64,000 bases of DNA from Methylococcales bacterium (GCA_030693155.1 JAUYBJ010000084.1:1-64000), one strand, 5' to 3'. Positions 8,577 to 17,303 are shown, numbered from the stretch's first letter. Numbers and translations are program-made. Notes: generated by a model from the sequence alone, not told the origin.

Positions 8577-11500
8577 ATGAATACGCCCAAAAAACTATCG
8601 CGCTCCGATATACAGTTCGGATGTACTGCCAACACTTATGAACGTGGTATCGAGTATTATGCGAAAGGACGTGTACTTAATCTTGGCATTGTCAGTAAAG
8701 GCGTGCTTTTTGTGCAACTGAGTGCAACAGTTAAAGGCAATGATGTTATTCCCTACAAGCAGAATATTCGTATCACTTGGCGTGCAGATCATCGTTCTGC
8801 GGCTATTTCAGGGAACTGCTCTTGTCCTATCGGCTACAATTGCAAACACGTTGTTGCCGCTTGCCTCATGTATCAATACTCTCTGCAAAGTGCCAATACG
8901 GATGCGAGCTGTCTGGACTGGCTGAATACGCTGGATGAACCCGTAGCGCAACCCGATAGCCATCAGGAGTTTATTGCTTACATACTCAATTCTGCCATTA
9001 ACAGCCCGCATGAATTTACCGTCGAACTGCGCGTCACCAAACTAAAAAAATCGGGAGGGCTGAACAAGGGACGCGGGCTGTCATTGCAGCATATTCCTTT
9101 CCTGCGCCACGACTACAACTACTTGAAACCCGAAGATCAGGACATTGTAAAACTGCTGACTGCCTTGGAGACCAATTATCATGGCAATAATCCACGCCTT
9201 GTCGGTAATATCGGTTTTCTTGTGCTAACCAAATTATTACACACAGGGCGTTTATTCTGGCAGGACAACACCCTTACTGCATTACGCGCTGGAGCTGACC
9301 GAGATCTGGATTTTAACTGGCAACAATCCAGTCAGGGCGATTACCAATTATCCATCGCTGTTGAACCTGAAGCACAATTGATGCTCACTAACCCGCCGCA
9401 ATATCTCGACATCAATACAAACACTATTGGCGCGTTTAATCAGCAACTCAGTGATGAGCAATTAAAAAAATACTTCTCCGCACCGCGTATTCCTGCCGCT
9501 CATGCGGATGAGTTCAGCAGACGGTTACTGGTCGAACATAGCGCACACCCACTCCCTGCGCCGAAAAAAATCCCCATCACAGAAGTGCGTGACTTAACGC
9601 CCACACCCAAACTACGCTTGTTCGGCGCACAACTGCCTGACCGACACAGCACACTGCATTTAATGGCGGTGAGTTTTCATTATGGGCAATGGCCAGTATC
9701 GGCAAAAAACCTTGAACCCTACAGCATCATCAAAACCACCTCACCGCTGATCCGCATACAACGGCACACCGCCGCTGAACAGGCGGCTATTGCACGCCTG
9801 ACCGACTGGGGCTTTATATCGCCTGCTGTTGACGTACCCGATGAAAAAGCACTGCTATTGACCAGCAACGCCAACGAGGCGCAATGGGGTGATTTTCTGC
9901 AAAATGCACTGCCTGAATTAGAAAAAGACGGCTGGATTATCGACACCGACGACAGTTTTAAACTGACTTTTCAACAGGCAGAAAGCTGGGATGCCGACAT
10001 CAGCGAAAGTAAGAATGACTGGTTTGAAATGCGCTTTACCGTTGACATTAACGGACAGCCCTACCCGTTACTGCCGTTAATCATGCCCGTACTGGAAAAT
10101 TATTCACTGGACGCGCTCCCCGAACACCTCAACTTGCCGCTGGGCAATTATCAATACCTGAGCGTTCCCAGAGAAAAACTCAAGCCCATTCTCGCGGTAT
10201 TGATGGAATTATTTAACGCCAGTTTATTAGGCAAAGACGGCACACTCAAACTGTCCCGTTTTAACGCCGCCAGTCTGGCAAATCTGGAAACCCACAGCTA
10301 CGGCTTACTTTCCCTCACAGGCGGCCAAAAACTGCGCGAATTGGGGCAAAAACTCAACAACTTTGCGGGTATTGAAAACGTTGCTTTGCCTGATAACTTT
10401 CACGCCGAACTGCGTCCCTACCAGCAACAAGGCTTGAACTGGCTGCAATTTTTACGCGAATACAATTTTGGCGGCATACTTGCGGATGACATGGGCTTGG
10501 GTAAAACCGTGCAAACCCTCGTGCATTTACTGGTCGAAAAGCAGTCAGGACGCATGACCTCACCCTGTTTAATCATCGCCCCCACCAGCCTGATGAGCAA
10601 CTGGCGGCGCGAAGCCGAACGCTTTACTCCAGACCTCAGTGTTTTGATTTTACAAGGCACAGACCGCAAACAACACTTCGACAAAATCAACGACTACGAT
10701 CTGGTGTTGACCACCTACCCGCTACTGCCCAGAGACGAAGAAGTATTACTCAAACATCGCTATCATTATCTGGTGTTGGACGAAGCGCAAACCGTCAAAA
10801 ACCCCACCGCCATCGCCGCGCAACTGGTGCGTAAAATCACCACCAACCACCGTTTATGCCTCACAGGTACGCCGATGGAAAATCACTTGGGCGAACTGTG
10901 GACACAATTTGACTTTTTAATGCCGCACTTTTTAGGCACCAGCGCGACGTTTAAAAAACACTACCGCACTCCCATTGAAAACCTGGGCGATAGCGAACGT
11001 AAAGCCCAATTATCGCGCCGTCTCGCGCCGTTTATGCTCCGTCGTACCAAACAAGCAGTGGCAACCGAATTACCCGCTAAAACCGAAATTATTCGCAGCG
11101 TCCCGTTACACCCAAAACAAGCCACACTCTACGAAAGCATCCGCCTGACAATGGAGAAAAAAGTGCGTGATGCCATTGCCGAACGCGGCTTATCACGCAG
11201 CCACATCACCATCCTAGACGCGCTATTGAAATTGCGGCAAACGTGTTGCGATCCGCGCACTTTATCGCTGAAAGAAGCGCAAAAAATCACCGAATCCGCC
11301 AAACTGGATTTACTCATGGACATACTGCCTGAACAACTCGAAGAAGGTCGGCGTATTCTGGTATTTTCCCAATTCACCCGCATGATTGCCCTGATTGAAA
11401 CAGAACTAACCGCACGCGACATCGGCTACAGCAAACTCACCGGGCAAACCAAAAGACGCGATGATGCAATTGAATTGTTTAAAAGCGGCGCGGTCAACGT

Positions 11501-11807
11501 GTTTTTAATCAGCTTAAAAGCAGGCGGAGTCGGATTAAACCTCACCGAAGCCGACACCGTTATTATTTATGACCCGTGGTGGAATCCCGCCGCCGAAAGC
11601 CAAGCAGCAGACCGCGCCCATCGTATCGGACAAGACAAACCCGTGTTTGTCTACAAACTGATTACAGAAAACACCGTCGAAGAAAAAATCATCGCCATGC
11701 AGGAACGCAAACGCGCCTTAGCCGACAGCATCTATACCGACGGCGCAAAAGAAGAAAGCCTCGCCCTAACCGCCGAAGATTTAACGGTATTGTTTGAGCC
11801 GTTGTGA
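8577..11807 (+). CDS. SNF2-family DEAD/DEAH helicase with N-terminal SWIM zinc finger
   Basis: ATP-dependent DNA translocase of the bacterial RapA/HepA-like SNF2 group. Of 1076 residues, about 79-97 form a SWIM zinc finger (CSCPIGYNCKHVVAAC, pattern CxCx6CxH). A long middle region of bacterial SNF2-associated type follows, then the helicase core from about 620. Walker A is DDMGLGKTVQTL near 638, Walker B is LDEAQTVKNP near 735, motif III is LTGTPMEN, and the C-terminal RecA lobe shows ILVFSQFTRMI, GLNLTEADTVIIYDPWWNP and QAADRAHRIGQDKP. The gene is monocistronic and convergent with the McrBC-like operon. Its role (repair, transcription recycling or defence) is not revealed by the sequence. 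It is next to a defence-like operon, but its base composition matches the core genome. Confidence 0.9.
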   Translation: MNTPKKLSRSDIQFGCTANTYERGIEYYAKGRVLNLGIVSKGVLFVQLSATVKGNDVIPYKQNIRITWRADHRSAAISGNCSCPIGYNCKHVVAACLMYQYSLQSANTDASCLDWLNTLDEPVAQPDSHQEFIAYILNSAINSPHEFTVELRVTKLKKSGGLNKGRGLSLQHIPFLRHDYNYLKPEDQDIVKLLTALETNYHGNNPRLVGNIGFLVLTKLLHTGRLFWQDNTLTALRAGADRDLDFNWQQSSQGDYQLSIAVEPEAQLMLTNPPQYLDINTNTIGAFNQQLSDEQLKKYFSAPRIPAAHADEFSRRLLVEHSAHPLPAPKKIPITEVRDLTPTPKLRLFGAQLPDRHSTLHLMAVSFHYGQWPVSAKNLEPYSIIKTTSPLIRIQRHTAAEQAAIARLTDWGFISPAVDVPDEKALLLTSNANEAQWGDFLQNALPELEKDGWIIDTDDSFKLTFQQAESWDADISESKNDWFEMRFTVDINGQPYPLLPLIMPVLENYSLDALPEHLNLPLGNYQYLSVPREKLKPILAVLMELFNASLLGKDGTLKLSRFNAASLANLETHSYGLLSLTGGQKLRELGQKLNNFAGIENVALPDNFHAELRPYQQQGLNWLQFLREYNFGGILADDMGLGKTVQTLVHLLVEKQSGRMTSPCLIIAPTSLMSNWRREAERFTPDLSVLILQGTDRKQHFDKINDYDLVLTTYPLLPRDEEVLLKHRYHYLVLDEAQTVKNPTAIAAQLVRKITTNHRLCLTGTPMENHLGELWTQFDFLMPHFLGTSATFKKHYRTPIENLGDSERKAQLSRRLAPFMLRRTKQAVATELPAKTEIIRSVPLHPKQATLYESIRLTMEKKVRDAIAERGLSRSHITILDALLKLRQTCCDPRTLSLKEAQKITESAKLDLLMDILPEQLEEGRRILVFSQFTRMIALIETELTARDIGYSKLTGQTKRRDDAIELFKSGAVNVFLISLKAGGVGLNLTEADTVIIYDPWWNPAAESQAADRAHRIGQDKPVFVYKLITENTVEEKIIAMQERKRALADSIYTDGAKEESLALTAEDLTVLFEPL

Positions 11808-11821
11808 AAACACGGTGAAAA

Positions 11822-11845
11822 TATAGCGGTTTTTAGCCCGCTATA
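11822..11845 (+). terminator. Weak hairpin after the helicase gene
   Basis: TATAGCGG (11822-11829) pairs perfectly with CCGCTATA (11838-11845) across an 8-base loop, 15 bases after the helicase stop codon. There is no following T-run, so it is a possible but weak terminator. Confidence 0.4.
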
Positions 11846-11869
11846 ACCGCGTTAAAAGTTGGAGTTTTT

Positions 11870-11905
11870 GTAGGTTGGGTTGCCTCTTTTCGCAACCCAA
11901 CCTAC
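11870..11905. repeat. REP-like palindrome
   Basis: A perfect 14-bp inverted repeat (GTAGGTTGGGTTGC with its complement GCAACCCAACCTAC) around an 8-base pyrimidine-rich loop. It sits between the convergent helicase gene and McrBC-like operon. The sequence style is that of short interspersed palindromes repeated many times in some bacterial genomes. It may also act as a bidirectional terminator. Confidence 0.75.
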
Positions 11906-11909
11906 GATG

Positions 11910-12353
11910 CTAAATATCTAATGGCAATACGGAATTTCTCCTCAAAAAAGAAAAAATATCTTTTATGTCGATATAAATAAAATAGAATACAGGTTCTTTA
12001 TAAAGTAAAAATTCATCATAGTGTATTCCTGTTTTATCACAGATTTTACTACAATTTGTTTCATCTAGGGTTATGCAGTAAGTAATGACCGTTTCTACTT
12101 TATCGTTGGTTTTATGAATTTCATCGACTATAAAATCATAAAAATGCGGAAAGAAATATTGGAAATTAGAGTATTTAAAATCTAAGTCTGAAATACTTGC
12201 TTGTTTATCGATACATTTGTAATACTTTATATTTCTTGTATCAAAGAATGCTCTTACTTTAGGTAAAATTAATCCTTCATTAACTTTGTCACAGTCTTTA
12301 ATACCTAAATAACCGACAAAATTGCTTTTAGACTCTGTTCTCTCTTCAATCAT
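11910..12353 (-). CDS. Unknown 147-residue protein, third gene of the McrBC-like operon
   Basis: I do not recognise this family. It starts MIEERTESKSNF and overlaps the end of the McrC-like gene by 8 bases (12346-12353), so it is probably translationally coupled to it. The protein has no signal peptide or membrane helix. It is rich in aromatic residues (YSNFQYFFPHFYDFIVDEI, EPVFYFIYIDIKDIF) and contains four Cys and several Asp/Glu; no catalytic motif is obvious. Its codons are as AT-rich as the two upstream genes. By position it could be an accessory specificity or regulatory subunit, or an immunity or effector component; that is inference only. Confidence 0.75.
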   Translation of the reverse strand: MIEERTESKSNFVGYLGIKDCDKVNEGLILPKVRAFFDTRNIKYYKCIDKQASISDLDFKYSNFQYFFPHFYDFIVDEIHKTNDKVETVITYCITLDETNCSKICDKTGIHYDEFLLYKEPVFYFIYIDIKDIFSFLRRNSVLPLDI

Positions 12354-13983
12354 GGCTTAAGTATACTTCTTGTATTTTGGTAAAGTTTGCTTGAAAAACT
12401 TCTATTTTATTGTCTCTAATACGATGATAAAGTATTTCATTATTTATATTGTCACCAATATCTTCTCTTTTATCTTTATAAAAATATGGTATAACAAATT
12501 GGTTTCTTATTAAGAAATCAAAATAACAATTTTGCAATGAAAATTCATAACAAAGTTGTTTATTTATATCTTGTTCTATTTTTTTATTTAGGCTTAAAAA
12601 ACAAGAAGCATCCATATATTTCCAATCTAGGATAATATGTCTTGATAATTTATTTATTATCATATTGTGTTTATTTTCTATGGAATATTTTTCTTGTTCT
12701 AATTCATTTTTTGGGTAATTTTTAAAGCTATTATCTCCTACCACCCTTGCTCCACTAACTCGATTATGAGAGATTCTACTGCTATTTATAATAGCTTGCT
12801 TTAAATTATAGCAAAACCCGTCATAGACATCTTTTTTTGATTTATCCTTTAAATAAACATCAAAATCCAATCGTCCATTTTGATGTTTATTTTTAGTAAC
12901 AATAATTATTGATTCAGAAAATATATCTTTACTTTCACTGTAAAAATGAATGCAATCAGGACGCATCCATCTTTTTTTATCTCTAAATTCTACAAAAAAC
13001 GGATTATTAAAATCCGTTTTTTTAAAGATAGAATAACCAGTTGATTTGTCATTAGCTACACATTTTCCGTCAAAGATAATATTGGTATCCGCATAAACAA
13101 CATCAAAATTAGCAAAAGCATAGGTATTACACATATCCTCCCATATTTGATAAAAATTGCTAATACCCCAGAAAATACCATCTTCATGAGTATTTTGCAT
13201 ATCTAACTCACCATAAAGAAATGACTCTATAGCTTCGTAAAGCTGCCAGTAGTCTTCATCTTTATAAGCTGTTATTTTATCAATTTCATCTAATATATCT
13301 TTTAATACAGTAATTGTTGTTTCAAAAGTTTCTTCGTTAAACAGGGATTGCTCATGACTAAGATGCTGTTCTTTGAATCTATTAGCTAAGTCCTTAACAC
13401 GACTGTCTGAATCCTGCTCTAACTCAGTTTCTAATTCGTATAAAATGAAACAAAATAAATCTACTAAGGTTGCAGAATCATAATGTAATGTGTGACGTGG
13501 CAAATCCATTTCATCAAGATAGATAACATCATTTGGCAAGTAAATAGCTTTGTGCAAATACTGGTCTATTTTTGAGTAATCTATTTTTTCATCACGACCT
13601 ACACGCCGCTCTATAACGTCTAATGCTAAATCTTTATAAGCGTCAAGTAAGTTTTCTATTACTGATATTTTGCTGTACAACAATACTTCGTTGTCTTCTT
13701 TATCCTTGAATAAATAAGCGTTTCCTTTAGTCTCTATATTGTCTTTACCTGCCGACTTTTCGTCTAATGACAATGATGAGTTATTTTGTTCAAATTTTTT
13801 AAATGTTCGATACATTCTAAAAAATAACTGTTTAGTCGCATCAAAATCATTATCTGGAAATTCTTCAAATCCTTTAGGCAACCGAAACTCTAGCTCGTTA
13901 TTATTCCGTCTAATGCCAACAAAAGAACTTAAATTATCAGTGCTTTCTCTTCTATCGAGTTTCAGTTCTTTGAAGTTAAACAT
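12346..13983 (-). CDS. McrC/LlaJI-like PD-(D/E)xK nuclease subunit
   Basis: A 545-residue protein resembling the nuclease partner of McrB-type ATPases. After a long helical N-terminal part (1-270) comes a segment like the McrC core: NFYQIWEDMCNTYAF (276-290), MRPDCIHFY (340-348), HIILDWKYMD (449-458) and KQLCYEFSL (475-483). RPD, LDWK and the Q-x3-Y pattern together give a PD-x(n)-DxK nuclease centre of the McrC/DUF2357/LlaJI class. The roughly 105 residues between RPD and LDWK are longer than in plain McrC. Its start (ATG at 13983) lies 2 bases after the McrB-like stop. McrC itself needs a McrB oligomer for cleavage, so the pair should act together. The AT-rich composition suggests horizontal acquisition. 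Confidence 0.72.
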   Translation of the reverse strand: MFNFKELKLDRRESTDNLSSFVGIRRNNNELEFRLPKGFEEFPDNDFDATKQLFFRMYRTFKKFEQNNSSLSLDEKSAGKDNIETKGNAYLFKDKEDNEVLLYSKISVIENLLDAYKDLALDVIERRVGRDEKIDYSKIDQYLHKAIYLPNDVIYLDEMDLPRHTLHYDSATLVDLFCFILYELETELEQDSDSRVKDLANRFKEQHLSHEQSLFNEETFETTITVLKDILDEIDKITAYKDEDYWQLYEAIESFLYGELDMQNTHEDGIFWGISNFYQIWEDMCNTYAFANFDVVYADTNIIFDGKCVANDKSTGYSIFKKTDFNNPFFVEFRDKKRWMRPDCIHFYSESKDIFSESIIIVTKNKHQNGRLDFDVYLKDKSKKDVYDGFCYNLKQAIINSSRISHNRVSGARVVGDNSFKNYPKNELEQEKYSIENKHNMIINKLSRHIILDWKYMDASCFLSLNKKIEQDINKQLCYEFSLQNCYFDFLIRNQFVIPYFYKDKREDIGDNINNEILYHRIRDNKIEVFQANFTKIQEVYLSHD

Positions 13984-13985
13984 TT

Positions 13986-15047
13986 TTAATATTTTTCAGT
14001 TATTACATTGATAAACTCATCAACTTGTTTAGCGAAATCACCAAAAGTAATAAGTTCATCATGATATTTTTTGTCTTCTCCGTAGAGCAAATTAATTAGT
14101 GGCTTTTTATCGCGATTGAAAACACTGTCCCATAGGAAAAACATGAGTTTATTTTGAATGGTAGCTTTTCTTATCTGTTCATCCTTGATAAAGAAATGAC
14201 CAATTTGTTTATCTTCTATACCGCGAATATACTTGTGATTACCTTTGATAAATACATTTAATTTACCTATAAAGTTTATCCACTGTTCTCTGCTCTCAAA
14301 AGCAACACCTTCAGCACATATTAATTTAGAATCAATATCAATAAACCCCCATTCCCATCGACGTTTAAAAGCACTGTCCATATAATAAATAGAGCTATCA
14401 GAAGTATTCATCGTAGCGACAACAGAAAGGTTATTAGGGATTTTTATAGTTCGATTAATTAAATCGAATTTCAAAAATTTAAGCTTATCTTGTAATGTTT
14501 CTAGCTTTTTTACGCCATCATGCGGTTTAAGTTTATATTCATCAATATCACCTCTATTGTCATAAGAAAAAGTAACTCCAATAAGCTCTAGTATTTTTAT
14601 GAAAGCAATTTCGTTAATACTCACATAATAGCTTGACCAACCTGTATCATCTCTATCTAACAACTGAAATACAGAGCCAAATATAGCCGCCGAATTCCCT
14701 CTGTTAATTTCATCAATAACTAATACAACATTTTCTATTTCACTACCCTCTATTTGATTTCCATGTTTATCATGAACCTTCAAAATATTTTTATAGGCTT
14801 GTGCTAATGCTCGTAAAAAATGTCCTTCATAAAAATTATATTCTACTTTTCCTGAGCGAGTAATTGGCATTAATTTACCGACAAAATCACCATAAGTATA
14901 TTCAGGGTGAAAAACAGTTTTAATAACATTTTCTGGTGTTTTGCTTATGTCTATTCCTAATTCATAAGGAATAATTTCAGCGTCAATTTTATGACTTTTA
15001 CCTGTTCCAGGACTACCAAATAAGATTTTTTGTATCGGTGAATTCAT
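13986..15047 (-). CDS. McrB-like AAA+ GTPase/ATPase
   Basis: Motor subunit of a McrBC-type restriction system. The 353 residues consist of the AAA+ module alone: Walker A GSPGTGKS (11-18), the McrB-typical FHPEYTYGDFVGKLMP (46-61), Walker B VLVIDEINRGN (108-118), MNTSDSS (213-219, the sensor region equivalent to the NTAD nucleotide-specificity motif of McrB), AFKRRWEW (226-233, candidate arginine finger) and IGHFFI (282-287). E. coli McrB has a separate N-terminal methyl-cytosine-binding domain; none is present here, so target recognition must lie in another subunit. A good ribosome site (AAAGGAAAAT) precedes the ATG at 15047. First gene of a tight three-gene operon. Confidence 0.88.
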   Translation of the reverse strand: MNSPIQKILFGSPGTGKSHKIDAEIIPYELGIDISKTPENVIKTVFHPEYTYGDFVGKLMPITRSGKVEYNFYEGHFLRALAQAYKNILKVHDKHGNQIEGSEIENVVLVIDEINRGNSAAIFGSVFQLLDRDDTGWSSYYVSINEIAFIKILELIGVTFSYDNRGDIDEYKLKPHDGVKKLETLQDKLKFLKFDLINRTIKIPNNLSVVATMNTSDSSIYYMDSAFKRRWEWGFIDIDSKLICAEGVAFESREQWINFIGKLNVFIKGNHKYIRGIEDKQIGHFFIKDEQIRKATIQNKLMFFLWDSVFNRDKKPLINLLYGEDKKYHDELITFGDFAKQVDEFINVITEKY

Positions 15048-15243
15048 ATTTTCCTTTTATATTGGTTAACACAGTAAAATGTAATCCCGTAGCAAGTAGC
15101 TAGCATGGAGTGTAAAAATTGTCCACTATACCCTACCTGTAAATAACAATAGCAAAAATTGTTAGTAAGTAGAGCTTTTCGTCATAACATTACCACTCCT
15201 CCCGACGCTCCGAAACTAACCGAGAAGGAGATTACACGAAAAT

Positions 15244-15714
15244 ATGATTAATCCAAGATTATTAGCGTTACTCAAACAAGACGCGCTGCTTTTTAATAGC
15301 CCTGTTCATGGGATTAGCCATTGGGAAACGGTGCAACGCAACGGGCTTTATTTAGCCCAGTTTACGGGGGCTGATGTGCAGGTGGTGTCTTATTTTGCGT
15401 ATTTTCATGACTGCATGAGGGAAAATGAGTATGACGACCCAGAACATGGGGCGCGTGGTTCTTTGTATGCCAAGCAGCATAAGCATTTATTGGATTTAAC
15501 CGCTGAACAATTGGCTATGCTGTGTCGGGCGTGCAGTGGGCATACTTTTGGGCGCAAATCCGCTTGTGCGACGGTGGCAACCTGTTGGGATGCGGACAGG
15601 TTGGATATTGGGCGTGTCGGTATTGTGCCGAATTCCAAATATTTGTTCAGTGATGAAGCAAAACGCATTGCGGATGAGGACGATTTTAAAATATTGCGCG
15701 GGGTTTGCCGATGA
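15244..15714 (+). CDS. HD-domain-like protein
   Basis: A 156-residue protein with the spacing of a compact HD phosphohydrolase: NSPVHGISHWETV (H22, H26), FAYFHDCMRE (H55-D56), SGHTFG (H100) and CWDADRLDIGRVG (D116 or D118). It carries no fused domain. HD proteins of this size act on nucleotides or related phosphoesters, but the substrate cannot be told. AGAAGGAGATT lies about 13 bases before the ATG. It leads a same-strand group with the next three genes. Confidence 0.7.
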   Translation: MINPRLLALLKQDALLFNSPVHGISHWETVQRNGLYLAQFTGADVQVVSYFAYFHDCMRENEYDDPEHGARGSLYAKQHKHLLDLTAEQLAMLCRACSGHTFGRKSACATVATCWDADRLDIGRVGIVPNSKYLFSDEAKRIADEDDFKILRGVCR

Positions 15715-15774
15715 ACAAGACGCATCATGATAAAGCTGATTTCTGGACAAAATGGGCGGCTGGTTTTTAATGTG

Positions 15775-16539
15775 ATGACATTCTCCATTATTATTCCCAC
15801 GCTCAACGAAGCCGCGAATATTGAACGCTGTTTGCTTGCTTTACAGCCGTTACGCGACTGTGCGGAAGTGATTGTTGTCGATGGCGGCAGTGTTGATAAT
15901 ACGGTCGAACTCGCCACGCCTTATGCGGATAAAATCCTGTTGTCTGGTCGAGGACGCGCCAGACAAATGAATCAGGGTGCGCAACAGGCAACGGGCGATA
16001 TTTTGCTGTTTCTTCATGCGGATACGGCATTGCCCGAACAGGCGTTATCGCTGATTGCGCCCGCTATCACGCCACGGGAATCTTGGGGGCGGTTTGATAT
16101 TCGGCTGTGCGGCGAGGGAATTTCTGCGAGTTGTGCAACGCGGCGCGTTGCCACTGCATTCCCACGCGGCGCGTGGGAACGAGATAAACTAGAATTTTCA
16201 TTAAATATAATTGCTTTCATGATGAACTGGCGGTCACGTTTCACGGGTATTTGTACAGGGGATCAAGTGTTGTTTGTCACACAATCGGCGTTTATCGCCG
16301 TCGGTGGCTATCCTGAAATTGCGTTAATGGAAGACATTGCTTTCAGCCGCGCATTAAAAAAACTCAGCCGACCTGTGTGTCTGACTGCCAAAGTGACCAG
16401 CTCGGCACGTCGTTGGCAACAACACGGTATTTATAAAACGATATTATTAATGTGGAGTTTGCGGTTACGATACTGGCTGGGTGCAGAGCCTGATTTGTTA
16501 GCTGAACTTTACCGCACAGGATCACTATGGAAACGTTAA
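15775..16539 (+). CDS. Family 2-like glycosyltransferase (TIGR04283 type) with in-frame palindromic insertion
   Basis: Small GT-A glycosyltransferase: FSIIIPTLNEAANIERCLLAL, VIVVDGGSVDNTVELA and ILLFLHADTALP (the DxD-like site), then TGICTGDQVLFVTQSAF near the C-terminus. This is the family often labelled arsenosugar-type glycosyltransferase (TIGR04283). I place the start at ATG 15775 because the family begins directly at the first beta strand; an in-frame ATG at 15727 would add 16 unrelated residues. About 20 residues after RFDIRLCGEG (SASCATRRVATAFPRGAWER) are not family-like and are encoded by two adjacent palindromes at 16135-16179. The frame stays open. The 3' end overlaps the next gene by 13 bases. 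Confidence 0.8.
   Translation: MTFSIIIPTLNEAANIERCLLALQPLRDCAEVIVVDGGSVDNTVELATPYADKILLSGRGRARQMNQGAQQATGDILLFLHADTALPEQALSLIAPAITPRESWGRFDIRLCGEGISASCATRRVATAFPRGAWERDKLEFSLNIIAFMMNWRSRFTGICTGDQVLFVTQSAFIAVGGYPEIALMEDIAFSRALKKLSRPVCLTAKVTSSARRWQQHGIYKTILLMWSLRLRYWLGAEPDLLAELYRTGSLWKR
16135..16179. repeat. Double palindrome (REP-like) inside the glycosyltransferase gene
   Basis: Two hairpins in tandem: GCAACGC/GCGTTGC (16135-16141 with 16145-16151) and TTCCCACGC/GCGTGGGAA (16159-16167 with 16171-16179), each with a 3-base GGC loop. Both are perfect. They read in frame as CATRRVATAFPRGAWE. The TTCCCACGC-type palindrome resembles short repeats common in several bacterial genomes. Confidence 0.75.
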
Positions 16540-17303
16540 TTCGCTTGGGTTGCGCGCTGGGTATTTTTGCCATGATGATTGGCTGGGAGATGCTTAATCC
16601 ACGCCGCCCAGACCCGCAACGCAAACCACGCTGGTTTATTAATCTGGGTTTGGCGGCATTCAATACGCTGATTATGCGTGTCAGCATCGGCGGCTTGGCG
16701 TATTTAAGCGCGGTTTATGCCTCTGAACAGTCTATCGGTTTGTTGCACATTTTCGCCGCGCCCGATTGGGTTGCCATTATTGTGACCTTGTTATTTTTGG
16801 ATTTTGCGATTTATTGCCAGCACATTGTGTCGCACCGCTGGTCATTATTATGGCGATTGCATCAAGTGCATCACACCGATACAGCTTTTGATGCCACGAC
16901 TGCGGTGCGTTTTCATCCGTTGGAAATCGTGGTTTCCATGCTGTATAAAACGCTGTGTGTTTATCTTATCGGCGCGAATCCTGCGGCTGTGCTGGTGTTT
17001 GAAGTGGTGCTGAATGGCGCGGCGACTTTTAATCACGCGAATATCAAGCTCCCTGCCCTGCTGGAAAATAGTATTCGTATGGTGTTGGTTACACCCGATA
17101 TGCACCGCATTCATCATTCCACCAACCCTGTGGAATACAACAGCAATTACGGCTTTTGCCTGTCTTGCTGGGATAAATTATGCCGAACTTACACCCCCGA
17201 ACCGAAACAACCCCAGACCACGATGGACATCGGTTTAACGCCTTATCGTCACACGGTGGGTTTTGTCGCGCTGTTATTGCTACCGTTTAAAACCTTACGA
17301 TGA
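16527..17303 (+). CDS. Sterol desaturase/fatty acid hydroxylase family membrane protein
   Basis: Integral-membrane di-iron oxygenase of the fatty acid hydroxylase superfamily. The 258 residues contain several hydrophobic segments (LIRLGCALGIFAMMIGWEML, WVAIIVTLLFLDFAIYC) and the clustered His motifs that bind the two irons: HIVSHRWSLLWRLHQVHHTD and, later, HRIHHSTNP with a preceding FNHAN. It lies between the two small glycosyltransferase-like genes, overlapping the first by 13 bases and the next by 4 bases (ATGA). It is probably translated together with them in one pathway modifying a lipid or lipid-linked product. Substrate unknown. Confidence 0.87.
   Translation: METLIRLGCALGIFAMMIGWEMLNPRRPDPQRKPRWFINLGLAAFNTLIMRVSIGGLAYLSAVYASEQSIGLLHIFAAPDWVAIIVTLLFLDFAIYCQHIVSHRWSLLWRLHQVHHTDTAFDATTAVRFHPLEIVVSMLYKTLCVYLIGANPAAVLVFEVVLNGAATFNHANIKLPALLENSIRMVLVTPDMHRIHHSTNPVEYNSNYGFCLSCWDKLCRTYTPEPKQPQTTMDIGLTPYRHTVGFVALLLLPFKTLR

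Noticed and set aside
8577-15047. SNF2 helicase as part of the McrBC-like defence operon (DISARM-like grouping)
   Set aside because: It is on the opposite strand, convergent, separated by a palindrome, and has core-like base composition; no DISARM methylase or DUF1998 gene is present.
16081-16260. Frameshift or pseudogene in the TIGR04283 glycosyltransferase
   Set aside because: The odd residues come from palindromic DNA that keeps the frame; family motifs resume correctly downstream.
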